DNA from: a bacterium
GTDB taxonomy: Bacteria > Planctomycetota > Planctomycetia > Kolteriales > Kolteriaceae
Assembly (NCBI GenBank): GCA_019753235.1
Contig: JAIELF010000011.1
Coordinates: 1 to 64,000, forward strand
Length of the DNA stretch: 64,000 bases
Direction: 5' to 3'
Position numbers and translations under genes: made by a program. Below are positions 43,760 through 53,076 of the stretch, in pieces. Numbering within the stretch: the stretch's first letter is position 1; the number at the start of each line of letters is the position of its first letter. The notes below the pieces were generated by a model that did no database searches, was not told the DNA's origin, and saw nothing but the letters and a program-made list of their open reading frames with translations.

Positions 43760-45598
43760 TCAGGCCTGGTCGCCGGCCGTGCCTCGCTTTTGTTCTCGGC
43801 TATAGATGAACTCACGCAGGGCGTTATCTTTCATACCGAGCAGCTTGGCCGCCTTGGCGGGGTTGCCGGTCTCGAAGACGACAAAGTATCGTAACAACTC
43901 GTCGAAGAGTTTGATGTCGCCCCCCTGTCCCGTGGCCGACTGATCCAGAACCAAAATGACTTCCTTCCAAACGCGAGGTAACTCTTTCTGAAAGAGTCCC
44001 TCTGCTTTTCGCCAAGCTTCCTCGGCCGGCAGTCCGATCTCATCGACCAATGCGGCGGCGGCCAGTCGCGCAATCCGCCCCTTCCATCCCGAATCATCAT
44101 CGAGACTCTTCCAACTGTCTGCCGATGCGACAGGCGCATCTTGAGGTGGAGAGACAGGACCAGAGCGAGAGGAGCCCCCGGTTGGGGGAGGCATCGAAAG
44201 ACGAATCTCCTGAGCGTACTCTTCCATCTCAGGCAGGTCGATGAAATCGGTGACTCGGGCGAAATGGCCGACGAGCCCCTTCACGAAATCACGAAGCTTG
44301 CGACTGTTCCCGCCAGGAAAACCCCGATCAACCAGCCAGGCGATGGCTTCTTCGGAGAGGTCCATCTCTTGGCCGACGGCTTTGGCGAAGTACTGGCTGT
44401 ACGTGCGAGCTTGCAGTTCGATGTCGTCGGGCCGGGCGGCCAGAGGAGGAATCCTGATGACCAGTTGCTCGGCTCGGTTGATGAAACTCTCGGAGAGTTT
44501 CTGCTTCGTCTTGATCTCCTCCCAGCGGGGCGTCTCCACCGTCGCCACGATGGCGCACGCAGCGCTGCGGCGGGTCTCGTCTTGCCCCAAATGAGAATAC
44601 TCGCCGTCGTCGAGAAACGAGTGCAAGATCACACTGCCGCCATCGGTCAGTTTGTGCAGATCATCAAGAAGCAGAATGCCGCGCCCTGCCGTCTCGACCA
44701 ATCCCGCGCGGTCCGCAGTCGCTCCAGAGAACGAACCACGGACATGCCCAAAGAGAACGCTTCGCAGAAACTGTTCGTCGGTCAACTGATTGCAGGTTGC
44801 CGAGACAAAAGGCTGCTGGCGACGATTGCTCATGGCATGGATCAGGCCCGCCAACTCGGTCTTGCCCGTTCCTGTTTCACCGTCAATCAGTAGCATCGGT
44901 CGGGGACGGCGGCGTCCATCGGGAGATGGTTCATCCAGTCCGAGGTAAAGCTGGGTCAAATCGTATGCTCGGCGAAGCATGCTGCCGAACTCGTCGGACT
45001 GATAGACCAAGCCGCGTCGGCTCAACTCGCGAGCCAACTGAGAAATGTCGGGCGAGTTCAAGTATCGCGCGATGCCGGCAATGATCTTGGCGAGGAGCTC
45101 CTCTCCTCCCAAGTTGGTCGGCGAGCCTTTGCGAACGAATCGCTCCGGAGGAAAGTCGTCGGGGCGATGATAGGCCGAGTAGAGAACCCCCGTCGTCTCG
45201 GGATGTCGACGAATGACATCATCGACGAAAAAACGACCCGCGCGCGAGCCGATCGAATCTTCCGAGAATCGCATATCCGACACAACGACGGCAAAGAACT
45301 GTTCTCGAAGTAGTCGCAGCGCGTGGCGAAACGAACCTCCCTTTTCGCAGCAAAGATGAACGTGAATGTGGGCAGGAGAATGGTACTTGTATTTTGCCAG
45401 GCGAGAACTCTCATAGCCGATGGCCGAGACCTTAACGTTCAGCGGTCGATCGGCTGGAAACGGCGACCCCGCCTTCAAATTGGCCGACTGAAAGTCTCGG
45501 CTCTTCGCCAAGCCTTCAGAAAGGTCTCGGAGAAATCCAGGGACGGGGGACTCGAGCACATCCTCTTCGTCGTCGACGATCAAGACATGCAGAATCAC
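43760..45598 (-). CDS. AAA+ response regulator with an expanded receiver domain
   Basis: The 612-residue protein begins MILHVLIVDDEEDV, a receiver start, but the phospho-Asp is D108 (VVVSDMRF), not near 54, because some 50 residues are inserted. S141 and K157 fit the later receiver marks. The AAA+ domain has GETGTGKTELAG (Walker A), FGHVRGSFSGATADRAG (GSFSGA where GAFTGA contacts sigma-54), and GILLLDDLH (Walker B). The C terminus has a helical stretch ending in GNPAKAAKLLGMKDNALREFIY, a Fis-like helix-turn-helix. It probably activates sigma-54 promoters; the altered loop makes this less certain. No cognate kinase is next to it. Confidence 0.85.
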   Translation of the reverse strand: MILHVLIVDDEEDVLESPVPGFLRDLSEGLAKSRDFQSANLKAGSPFPADRPLNVKVSAIGYESSRLAKYKYHSPAHIHVHLCCEKGGSFRHALRLLREQFFAVVVSDMRFSEDSIGSRAGRFFVDDVIRRHPETTGVLYSAYHRPDDFPPERFVRKGSPTNLGGEELLAKIIAGIARYLNSPDISQLARELSRRGLVYQSDEFGSMLRRAYDLTQLYLGLDEPSPDGRRRPRPMLLIDGETGTGKTELAGLIHAMSNRRQQPFVSATCNQLTDEQFLRSVLFGHVRGSFSGATADRAGLVETAGRGILLLDDLHKLTDGGSVILHSFLDDGEYSHLGQDETRRSAACAIVATVETPRWEEIKTKQKLSESFINRAEQLVIRIPPLAARPDDIELQARTYSQYFAKAVGQEMDLSEEAIAWLVDRGFPGGNSRKLRDFVKGLVGHFARVTDFIDLPEMEEYAQEIRLSMPPPTGGSSRSGPVSPPQDAPVASADSWKSLDDDSGWKGRIARLAAAALVDEIGLPAEEAWRKAEGLFQKELPRVWKEVILVLDQSATGQGGDIKLFDELLRYFVVFETGNPAKAAKLLGMKDNALREFIYSREQKRGTAGDQA

Positions 45599-45637
45599 GC
45601 GAAGAACCTTTCTTATCGGCAGGAGGTTTTGGCTGGG

Positions 45638-47842
45638 TTACCGGCCCGCCTCTGTCTTTGTGGGGGGCTGAATGATCCGAAAGTAACGAGCCATCCAATA
45701 GGGGAGCAAGTATTCCGAGCCACTCTCGGCCGAGCCTCCGCTGCCACCGCCGTCGAGGGTCATCTCGTTGCTATTCCATTTGTGAACATGCCGTTCATCC
45801 GGAGGCAAGACCGGCGAGGCTTCTGGGGGAACGAATGGTCTCTTCTCGATCGTGACATCTTGGCGATGCGAGTTGCGGGCTTTCCAATCGCGACTGTCCA
45901 TCGGAAATTGGCGAAGCCAAAAAGCGATCCCGTCCAGGTCCGCCGGCTTGCCCGATCGGCCGGAGTAGATGGTGGTCCAAAGTGGGTTGCGCTTGCGGGC
46001 GTTGGCGACATACTGCGCGTCGGCACTCTCCCGGAACCTTGCCGAAAGATCCTCGCGAATCGGGTACGAGAGCAAAACGTAATAACTCAGCCAATAGAGT
46101 TCATCATCCGAATGATTCCACGGCCCCATGGGATCGGGAAGATAACGAACCGTGTTGTTGGCGTATCCGTGCTTGTCGACCAGATCGTCGTAGGTCTTTT
46201 TGAATTTGTCGTCTTTGGTCAGATCGTAGGCCAACTGAAGGAAGGCAAGAATCTCGATCGAGTTCAAACGACGATCATGCAGCGCGATCGGCGTATTGAT
46301 GTTGGCCGGATTCCAGTATCCCCACCGGGTCGGCTTACCGTCGACATCGACGTAAAAGAGGTTGTGATCGACGATATGCGAGACGATCGATCCCACCAGG
46401 TCGGCAATTCTCGTTCGTAGCTTTTCATTCTCTTTGCCGAGCACATCGTAAACGACGCTGTAGAAGAAGATAGTCCCAACTAGTTCGTCGCTTGATGTTG
46501 TCCCTTTCCATTCGAAGTCTCTCTCGGTGCGTGTCCGCCAGGCGTCTTTGTCATGGACATGAAAGCCGTGCAGTTCAAAGGACCGAGCTTGGAAACCGGG
46601 GATACCGGTGATGGTGACGAGACGTTCGATCGCATCAAAGCCATCCTGCAGATTAAGAGAAGCATCCTCGGCCCCGGTGACCGCCAGTCGATATGCTTCG
46701 CTCGCCAAATACATGCTCGACCAGAGTCCGTCGTTATCGGAGTCGTGCATTTGGGCCTGCGCGTAGTCCCCATGGGGGACGACCAGATCGGAAACCAAGC
46801 CAAAGCGAATGTGATGATGACGCAGGTTCGAAAGGATCTTGTCCGCCTTGTTCTCGAGCGTCGTTTTTTCGAAGTGAATCTGCGATACGCCCCCTTTGGT
46901 GAGAACAAAAACATCACCCGCCTTGTCGAAAGTGAAGTCAAGGACATGGTTGTCAGGAAGCCAACGGCGACCCTCGTAATAGTCGGTCTTGCCGTCGGCC
47001 GTCTGACGAAAAAGGCCGTCGGTGGTGCCGGCCCAGATCCAGCCGCGATTTGGATCCTTGGCAACACACGTGATCGATGGGACCGGTATCTTTCTCGGGT
47101 AGGGTGTGGCGGCGGTTTGATTCACTTCGAAGAGTCCGGTCGTCGTGCCGACCAGTAGAGTGTCGGCCGACATCACGGCAGCGTCGGTGATCGTCGCAGA
47201 GGGACTCGGTAGTTCGTTCAGCTTGCCATTCCCTAAATAATCAAAGAGGGCTTTCGAAGACCAAGCTATCGTCCGCCCGGTACTGGGATCGAACTCTATC
47301 TCCGCAATCAGTTTTTCGGGATTGATGTAGTTCACCATTTGCCGTTTGTTGCCCTCGTATTTTGGCACAACAAACATCGAGCCTGCACGGTCGCTGCCAA
47401 GTGGCTCGAAGAGGGTGAACGACGTCGGGCCAGTCATGACAAATCGGCGGTAGCCAGACTGGGGCGGCGTCGGGACGAACTCTTTCCCTCCGCCCGTCAG
47501 AGGGAGAAAGAACTTATCCGTCAGGAGAACAAACTTGCCGCCGAAGACTTCTAAATCGTAAACGTTCGCACCTTCCAGACCGCGATAGGAACGATCCAGC
47601 ACCAGCCGACCGTCGATTGCTTTCAGCAAGCCCTTAGAAGTGTTGACGCAGACATTGCCGTCGCGGTCGGCACGGATGGTCCGGAGCTCGTATTCGTCGA
47701 GCTTGACCTCGTTGCGATAGTGAATGGCCGAATCTTGCCAGAATGGTTGATCGTCGAGAGAAACAAGCTCGGCCCCATGGACGAACGTTCCGCCGATCAG
47801 TTCCGCCAGCAACAGCAACACAAGTAGAGGCAATCGCATCAT
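45638..47842 (-). CDS. Secreted protein with propeller-like N-terminal half and alpha/alpha-toroid C-terminal half
   Basis: The 734-residue protein has a signal peptide (LLVLLLLAELIGGTFVHG). The first half has repeats of two-component-propeller type (TIRADRDGNVCVNTSKGLLKA, TLLVGTTTGLFEVN, GWIWAGTTDGLFRQ, DVFVLTKGGVSQI). The second half looks helical and toroidal (QMHDSDNDGLWSSMYLASEAYRLA, GYWNPANINTPIALHDRRLNSIEILAFLQLAYDLT), like glycosidase/lyase barrels. I cannot name a family or enzyme. AGGAC lies upstream of the ATG. Confidence 0.7.
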   Translation of the reverse strand: MMRLPLLVLLLLAELIGGTFVHGAELVSLDDQPFWQDSAIHYRNEVKLDEYELRTIRADRDGNVCVNTSKGLLKAIDGRLVLDRSYRGLEGANVYDLEVFGGKFVLLTDKFFLPLTGGGKEFVPTPPQSGYRRFVMTGPTSFTLFEPLGSDRAGSMFVVPKYEGNKRQMVNYINPEKLIAEIEFDPSTGRTIAWSSKALFDYLGNGKLNELPSPSATITDAAVMSADTLLVGTTTGLFEVNQTAATPYPRKIPVPSITCVAKDPNRGWIWAGTTDGLFRQTADGKTDYYEGRRWLPDNHVLDFTFDKAGDVFVLTKGGVSQIHFEKTTLENKADKILSNLRHHHIRFGLVSDLVVPHGDYAQAQMHDSDNDGLWSSMYLASEAYRLAVTGAEDASLNLQDGFDAIERLVTITGIPGFQARSFELHGFHVHDKDAWRTRTERDFEWKGTTSSDELVGTIFFYSVVYDVLGKENEKLRTRIADLVGSIVSHIVDHNLFYVDVDGKPTRWGYWNPANINTPIALHDRRLNSIEILAFLQLAYDLTKDDKFKKTYDDLVDKHGYANNTVRYLPDPMGPWNHSDDELYWLSYYVLLSYPIREDLSARFRESADAQYVANARKRNPLWTTIYSGRSGKPADLDGIAFWLRQFPMDSRDWKARNSHRQDVTIEKRPFVPPEASPVLPPDERHVHKWNSNEMTLDGGGSGGSAESGSEYLLPYWMARYFRIIQPPTKTEAGR

Positions 47843-47978
47843 TTTTCGTCCTCGGGGCTCTCTTTGCTCCGGGGGCTATTGCTATGGAGTTACGCTAGGC
47901 CGACTCAGCAGGACAGCGTATGCGATAAAGACTTCCCCGAAGTAACAAGGATGGGTCCGGGGGCAATCAGCGAGAGGA

Positions 47979-49268
47979 CTACTGCCGGTTGACGCTGGGG
48001 GATCGCGATGAGATCGACATCGTTCCCAAGCGAAGAGCCTCGATCGACCGGGCGGGCCCCAGGCATACCGTCGAGGGTCGAACCAGCGGATGCGTCGCCA
48101 GGAGCTCGGCGATATCCTCCATGGTTACCTGTTCTAGCCCGAGAACATCTTCGTCGAGGGTCTGATACTCTTGACGATAGATCCAGCTCGTGGTGAGGGG
48201 GAATATCCGATTGACCGGCCGTTCCCCGGAGATCACCAACCGGGCGATCAGTTTCGACTTCGCACGGGCCAGTTCGTCGACCGTGATCCCTTCTTTCGCG
48301 GTCATCTCGAGAATACGGTGAATCTCGGCTAGGTTCTCGCTGGCCGATTCAGGTTCGCAGGCGGCCCCGACCACGAAGGCACCCGCTTCCTCGTATTCGT
48401 GGTAGCTCATTTCAATGCTCTCTGCCCGGCCGGTATCGACCAGCGACCAATAGAACCGCGAGCCAGACTCATCCCCGATCACCGTGGCCAAGATGTCTGC
48501 CGCGAACCGAAGTCGGCTCCGCGATGAAGGGGCATCCATCATGAGATAGATCGCCTCCTGCAGAAACTCAGGCCGATGGACTAATTCGTCTGGCCCCTGT
48601 GCGGCCGAGGCGGACCGAAGCTCTCGGCGAACGGGACGATTCTCCCATTGGCCGCACTTTGCTTCGACTTGCCGAACCAGGGCGGGAAAGTCGACCTGCC
48701 CCACCACGGCCAAAACGATGTTCGACGGAGAGTAGCGCTCGCGATGGTATTGCTGCATCGCTTCGAGAGAGAGCTGAGCGATCGACTCACTGGTGCCGAG
48801 AATGCAGTTTCCCAGGGGGTGATCTTCGAAGTGATTCCGGATGACGCGGTCGTAGGCCGACCAAAGAGGAGAGTCGGCATACATCCGAATCTCCTCCATG
48901 ATGACGTCTCGCTCCGTTTCGAAATCAGCCCGACGAAGTGACGGTCGGATCAAATCCGCCAAAAGATCGATGCACGAAGGAAGGTACTCCGGGAGGACAG
49001 CCGCATGATAAACGGTTTGTTCCTCGGAAGTGTACGCGTTGTATTGCGCTCCGATATCGTCGAAGAGGCGATTGATATCGTCGGCCGATCGGGTTTCGGT
49101 CCCCTTGAAGGCCATGTGTTCGAGAAAGTGGCTGACGCCGGCCAGCTCGGGGGATTCATCGCGCGCCCCGGCTTGCACAAAGAAGCCGGCCGCGGTGCTG
49201 ACAGCGTTCGGATCAATCTCCGCTAAGATGTGCAGGCCGTTGGCGAGCTTGGTTTGTTCGAACTTCAT
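47979..49268 (-). CDS. M16 zinc peptidase, catalytic member of a pair
   Basis: The 429-residue insulinase-like protein has the inverted zinc motif HFLEH (GVSHFLEHMAFKG) and the downstream Glu region (ETERDVIMEEIRMY), so it should bind zinc and cleave peptides. The C-terminal half is degenerate: where the substrate-binding Arg/Tyr pair is expected it reads SGSRFYWSLVDTG. The ATG overlaps the stop of the preceding M16 gene (ATGA), with GGAGGTG inside that gene as ribosome site, so the two are made together. Cytoplasmic, no signal peptide. Confidence 0.93.
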   Translation of the reverse strand: MKFEQTKLANGLHILAEIDPNAVSTAAGFFVQAGARDESPELAGVSHFLEHMAFKGTETRSADDINRLFDDIGAQYNAYTSEEQTVYHAAVLPEYLPSCIDLLADLIRPSLRRADFETERDVIMEEIRMYADSPLWSAYDRVIRNHFEDHPLGNCILGTSESIAQLSLEAMQQYHRERYSPSNIVLAVVGQVDFPALVRQVEAKCGQWENRPVRRELRSASAAQGPDELVHRPEFLQEAIYLMMDAPSSRSRLRFAADILATVIGDESGSRFYWSLVDTGRAESIEMSYHEYEEAGAFVVGAACEPESASENLAEIHRILEMTAKEGITVDELARAKSKLIARLVISGERPVNRIFPLTTSWIYRQEYQTLDEDVLGLEQVTMEDIAELLATHPLVRPSTVCLGPARSIEALRLGTMSISSRSPSVNRQ

Positions 49269-50512
49269 GTCACCACCTCCAGGGGCTCGGGACCAAGTGT
49301 GACGATGCCGATCTCTTCGAGCGGATGTCGCTCGAGGTAGCGGGCAATGGATTCTGGGGTGAGTCGATCGATGGCGGCGGCAACCTCGTCCACGGGCCGA
49401 ACTCGGCCCAGGTTGTACCAGTGCCTAGCCAGCAACTGGGCTCGTGCCGACGTCGATTCCTGCTGCATCACCAACGAAGCCTTCAAGCCCGCCCGAACCC
49501 GGGCGACTTCGTCCTCGAAAATCCCTTCCCGAAGATTCCAAACCTCTCGCAACATCAAGTCGAGCGTCTCGGCGGCCCGGTCGGGACTAGTGGTGGCAGC
49601 GTAAAGAAGGAGCCGACCGAGTTCCTTAAACGGTGCAAACGACGCGCTGACGGTGTAACAGAGTCCTCGTTTCTCTCGAATCTCCGTCCAAAGCCGAGAA
49701 CTCATCCCGCCCGAAAGAACGTACGCCGCCGCGTGGGCCTCGAAATAGTCCGGGTCGGCATAGGGGATGCTTTTCATCGCCACGCCCAGATGCGTTTGCA
49801 CCTTTTCGGAAGCGACATGGTCTCGAATGTTGCGAGGCTCGGACGTATTCGTCACGACACGCGGCATTGGGGTCGACTTCCACGATCCGAAGTAACGCTC
49901 CACCAGCGATTCCACCTTCGCCAAGTCGACGGCCCCCGCGATTCCCAGAATCGCCTGCGTCGGTTGGTAATAGTCCCGATGGAAACGGCGAACGTCATCG
50001 ATCGTCAAGTTTTCCACACTCTCGCTTGTCCCTAAGAGTGGTCGACCGAGCTTTCCCGGTAACGATGCTTCACGCAGATGGACAAATAACTTCTGCCCTG
50101 GATCGTCTTCAATGGCATCAATCTCTTGAAGAATGCCCGCCTGACAGAGCTCTAACTCGTCCGCCGGCAGATGAGGCGCCTGAACGATGTCGGCCATTAA
50201 CTCAAGCGACGATTCCAAACGATCGGAGACCGATGCACACGAAAACGACGCGTGGGCCGTCTCCGCTCCCTCCATTCGCTGTAACCCAAGCGAATCCTGC
50301 CAATCGACCAGCGCGCGATTCGGACGATCCCCAGCACCGCGCGTCACCATCGCCACCGTCAGGTTCGCGAGCCCCGATTGATCATCGGGCTCATGAATCA
50401 AACCACCGGAGGTCAACAGCGTGACGGAAACGCTGCGCACGCCATGAACCGGCTCGATGAGAAGCTTCAAGCCGTTAGACAATTCGTACTCTTGATGTTT
50501 CGACATCGTCAC
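49265..50512 (-). CDS. M16 peptidase-like protein, non-catalytic partner
   Basis: The 415-residue protein is an M16 fold without the zinc motif: where HxxEH should be, it reads GLANLTVAMVTRGAG. It does have the C-terminal Arg/Tyr motif of the substrate-binding subunit (SGGMSSRLWTEIREKRGLCYTVSA). The pair thus splits the two functions as mitochondrial MPP does. AGAGG precedes a GTG at 50512 by seven bases; an ATG at 50506 is near but has a poorer distance. First gene of the two-gene operon. Confidence 0.92.
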   Translation of the reverse strand: MTMSKHQEYELSNGLKLLIEPVHGVRSVSVTLLTSGGLIHEPDDQSGLANLTVAMVTRGAGDRPNRALVDWQDSLGLQRMEGAETAHASFSCASVSDRLESSLELMADIVQAPHLPADELELCQAGILQEIDAIEDDPGQKLFVHLREASLPGKLGRPLLGTSESVENLTIDDVRRFHRDYYQPTQAILGIAGAVDLAKVESLVERYFGSWKSTPMPRVVTNTSEPRNIRDHVASEKVQTHLGVAMKSIPYADPDYFEAHAAAYVLSGGMSSRLWTEIREKRGLCYTVSASFAPFKELGRLLLYAATTSPDRAAETLDLMLREVWNLREGIFEDEVARVRAGLKASLVMQQESTSARAQLLARHWYNLGRVRPVDEVAAAIDRLTPESIARYLERHPLEEIGIVTLGPEPLEVVT

Positions 50513-50730
50513 GTTCGTACCTCTGCCCATCGTGAACTTCGAACCGGGCCGGCAATGTTGTGGTGGAATCGAGGTCAGGCAGGACGCCCGACCCCCACTA
50601 AGATCGTTGCACCCCTACCCCCGGCGTTCAAGCAAAACCCGTCTCTTGGATTGGGAGAGGGAAATAGGTATCGGAGATACCACTGACTTAGAATGAGGAA
50701 TGGTGCCGTAAATTATTTTCAATTAAGGAC

Positions 50731-51390
50731 TTATGGATTCGGTGGTAAGTCCGTCTGGGAGGCGGTCGTGATGAGAAGATAGTTCGTACCCCGGTACTCC
50801 GTCACCCGGCCACTCAGTCGCCAGGGGGTCTCGGTCGTCGGTCGGCCGGCCCCATCCTGGAATGATTCGATTCGTTCGAGGAGCTGATTCGCCAGGATGT
50901 TCATCGGAGGGGTGTTGTCCTTGGGGGTGAAGACAACATGGAGTCCCTGCTTGGAGATCGTTCCGACAAGATCCCGCACGATCGAACCTTCGCGTCTTAA
51001 GATCGTCGTTTTTCGCGGCCCGTTCTCGCTCGACTCAGCCGCCTCGCCCACGGCGCCGGCTCCAAGCTTGCTTACTTCGGGTTCGCTCAATGTTGTCGGC
51101 ATGCGAACGACAACCTCGTTCGTCGACGGGCTCGGCGTACTTCGCGGTGTGAGTTCATCGATCGTGGGAAGGGCGAGCGTTTGCGGCGGACGCTCGTTCC
51201 CAGTGGAATCACTCGTTTTTTGACCCTCTGCCGCCACTGGTGTCGCGATGTCGGAATCGAGCGGTTCCGCATCGCGAGAGCGGGGTTGCATCAGCGTCAT
51301 CTGTAACAATGATGCCAGCACCACCACCGGAGCCATCACCGCCATCATCATGGCCAGGGTTCGCCACCAAGATCGCATCGCGTTTGGCAT
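50731..51390 (-). CDS. Signal-anchored hypothetical protein
   Basis: The 219-residue protein has one N-terminal membrane helix (MMMAVMAPVVVLASLLQM), a Pro/Ser/Thr-rich linker to about residue 125, and a C-terminal folded part (IVRDLVGTISKQGLHVVFTPKD, WRLSGRVTEYRGTNYLLITTA). That tail recalls planctomycete proteins of unknown role. A starting ATG at 51378 is also possible. No enzyme motif. It is separated from the M16 pair by about 220 bases. Confidence 0.7.
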   Translation of the reverse strand: MPNAMRSWWRTLAMMMAVMAPVVVLASLLQMTLMQPRSRDAEPLDSDIATPVAAEGQKTSDSTGNERPPQTLALPTIDELTPRSTPSPSTNEVVVRMPTTLSEPEVSKLGAGAVGEAAESSENGPRKTTILRREGSIVRDLVGTISKQGLHVVFTPKDNTPPMNILANQLLERIESFQDGAGRPTTETPWRLSGRVTEYRGTNYLLITTASQTDLPPNP

Positions 51391-51460
51391 CCTTGCGGAA
51401 ATGAGTCGCCTATGTACCTGTCGAGATGTGCGAGCACTGAAATGTAACGCGCCGGTGGGG

Positions 51461-51510
51461 TAAAAAGCGAGACGGGCCGGCAGAACGCTGGGGACTGCCG
51501 GCCCGTGTCT
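51461..51510 (-). terminator. Strong Rho-independent terminator after the Cys-rich gene
   Basis: ACGGGCCGGCAG (51472-51483) and CTGCCGGCCCGT (51495-51506) form a perfect 12-base GC-rich stem with an 11-base loop. On the minus strand it is followed within six bases by a five-T run (A at 51462-51466 on plus). It lies about 50 bases after the stop at 51555. Confidence 0.85.
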
Positions 51511-51554
51511 CGGAGTAGTCTCATCGTTTGCCGTGATCCATCACGGCTCGCGAA

Positions 51555-52001
51555 CTAGATCTGGGGAGGAGACGGGGCCGGGGCTTCCGGAGCCGCGGGG
51601 GCGGCCGGAGCTTCCGGCGCGGCCGGGGCGGGGGCGGGCTTCAGATCGGAGGAAGCTGCCGGGGCTGCTTCGCCGGCCGGGGCCGCACATGAAGGCTCAC
51701 AAGCCGGGGCCGCTTCGCAGCAAGCAGGGGCGGGTTCGCAGCAAGCCGACGCATGGCACTTGTGCTTCTTCTTGAAAAGGTGCAATCCGCACTTCTTCTT
51801 CGCCTTGCCACAGCACGTTGCTTCGCAGACCGGAGCTGCTTCGCAAACAGGTGCCGCTTCGCAAACCGGAGCTGCTTCGCAAACCGGAGCTGCTTCGCAG
51901 CAGGTCGCCTTGGCCGGCTTGCAATGCTTCACCTTCCCACACTTGCCAAAACCCCCGATACCTCCTGTCAGGGCCAAAATTAGAATGACGGAATTCGTCA
52001 C
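51555..52001 (-). CDS. Small Cys/Ala-rich repeat protein with N-terminal helix
   Basis: The 148-residue product has a hydrophobic start (SVILILALTGGIGGFGKCG, helix or signal), then a Cys-rich middle with four tandem CEAAPV repeats, basic KKKCGLHLFKKKHKCHASACCEPAP, and a Pro/Ala-rich end with APEAPA repeats. About 19 cysteines suggest metal binding or disulfide cross-linking in an envelope-facing protein. The GTG at 52001 has AGGGAG seven bases upstream. I recognise no family. It has its own strong terminator. Confidence 0.72.
   Translation of the reverse strand: MTNSVILILALTGGIGGFGKCGKVKHCKPAKATCCEAAPVCEAAPVCEAAPVCEAAPVCEATCCGKAKKKCGLHLFKKKHKCHASACCEPAPACCEAAPACEPSCAAPAGEAAPAASSDLKPAPAPAAPEAPAAPAAPEAPAPSPPQI
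51820..51891 (-). repeat. Four tandem 18-bp repeats encoding the EAAPVC units
   Basis: Units start at 51820, 51838, 51856 and 51874; units 3 and 4 are identical, units 1 and 2 differ by a few bases. Unit length is a multiple of three, so copy changes keep the frame. Confidence 0.85.
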
Positions 52002-52131
52002 GACAACACTCCCTAAAGACACCACTTGTCCAGAGGCCGTCAAACCAAGTCTGACCGGCCGACTGCCCAAGTTCTATGGCAAAATGGGAACGAGTCTACC
52101 CTCTGAGTAGTCTGGGAGTTATGGATAATTT

Positions 52132-53076
52132 CTAATGCCGAACTCCTTGGTTGGGTCGACTTTGACGAAGCTGCTGAGCCCATTGGCGTTTCGTCCAGAG
52201 GTTCGGAATCTCCCCTAACAAAGAAGCCTTGCCAGCAAACCAGGGCCCGAACTCTCCCCGAAGACCCTTGTACGTGAGAAGTGCAAGAATGTAAGCCATT
52301 CTGGGAAAAGCCTTTAAGGCGAGTTCTTTGCTGGGAACGTTTGTCCAGAAGAATCGTTCGCTGTTGCGCGCAACTTGGTGCTGGGTCGATCGGCGGGCGT
52401 GGTAATGGCTTCGGCCAACCCAGTGCAGTACCTGCGATTCGGGAGCAAGAACGGAGCTCCACCCTGCCAAACGGAGCCGATAGCCCAAATCCACATCATC
52501 GAAATACGAGACATACTCTTCTGGAAATCCTCCAACCTCCTGTAAGGCGGATCGCCTGTAGAAAGCGGACGACGCACTTGCCGAGAAAACCTCCTGCCGA
52601 CAGAGTTCGACCGAGAGCCACGATCGTCCTTCAAATCGCTTGCGGGCCACCCCGATCAAATCCAACACGTCCCCCGCGCTGTCAATTCGACTCCGAAAAG
52701 GGAGTCGACGAACCAAAGGCGCCACCGAGCCAACGCGATTGTCGGCAAATTCTTGAAGAGCAGGAACTGCCCAACCCGAGGTCACCTCAGCATCATTGTT
52801 GAGCAGCTCCACGATCGGCGATCGAGCCGATCGCCAGCCAGCATTGGCGGCGGTGCAGAAACCCCGGTTGTTCGACAGTTCAATCAGGCGGACACTGGGA
52901 AACTCCGCGCGAACCATGGCCGGCGAACCATCCGCGGAGCCGTCATCGACGACAATGATCTCGGTTCCGTGCGGGGCATGTCGTTCGATACTCGCCAGGC
53001 ACCGGCGCAGCAGGTCGGCCTGGTTGAAGTTTGGGATAACAATCGAAAGGGAAGGTAAAACGCCAGCGTTTGGCAC
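52132..53076 (-). CDS. Family 2 glycosyltransferase (WbbL/rhamnosyltransferase-like)
   Basis: The 314-residue protein has the GT-A start LSIVIPNFNQADLLRRCLAS, VVDDGSADGS, SNNRGFCTAANAGW, ELLNNDAEVTSGW (DxD region) and GGFPEEYVSYFDDVDLGYRL, the family order of WbbL-like glycosyltransferases. It has no signal and would act on the inner membrane face, probably in surface polysaccharide. GGAGG precedes the GTG at 53076 by seven bases. It is not in a polysaccharide cluster here. Confidence 0.92.
   Translation of the reverse strand: MPNAGVLPSLSIVIPNFNQADLLRRCLASIERHAPHGTEIIVVDDGSADGSPAMVRAEFPSVRLIELSNNRGFCTAANAGWRSARSPIVELLNNDAEVTSGWAVPALQEFADNRVGSVAPLVRRLPFRSRIDSAGDVLDLIGVARKRFEGRSWLSVELCRQEVFSASASSAFYRRSALQEVGGFPEEYVSYFDDVDLGYRLRLAGWSSVLAPESQVLHWVGRSHYHARRSTQHQVARNSERFFWTNVPSKELALKAFPRMAYILALLTYKGLRGEFGPWFAGKASLLGEIPNLWTKRQWAQQLRQSRPNQGVRH

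Noticed and set aside
45323-46420. 365-codon plus-strand frame
   Set aside because: It straddles the AAA+ regulator and the toroid gene in antisense and has no ribosome site or motif.
51820-51891. CRISPR-like array
   Set aside because: Four 18-base units without spacers, in frame within a coding sequence: a protein repeat, not CRISPR.
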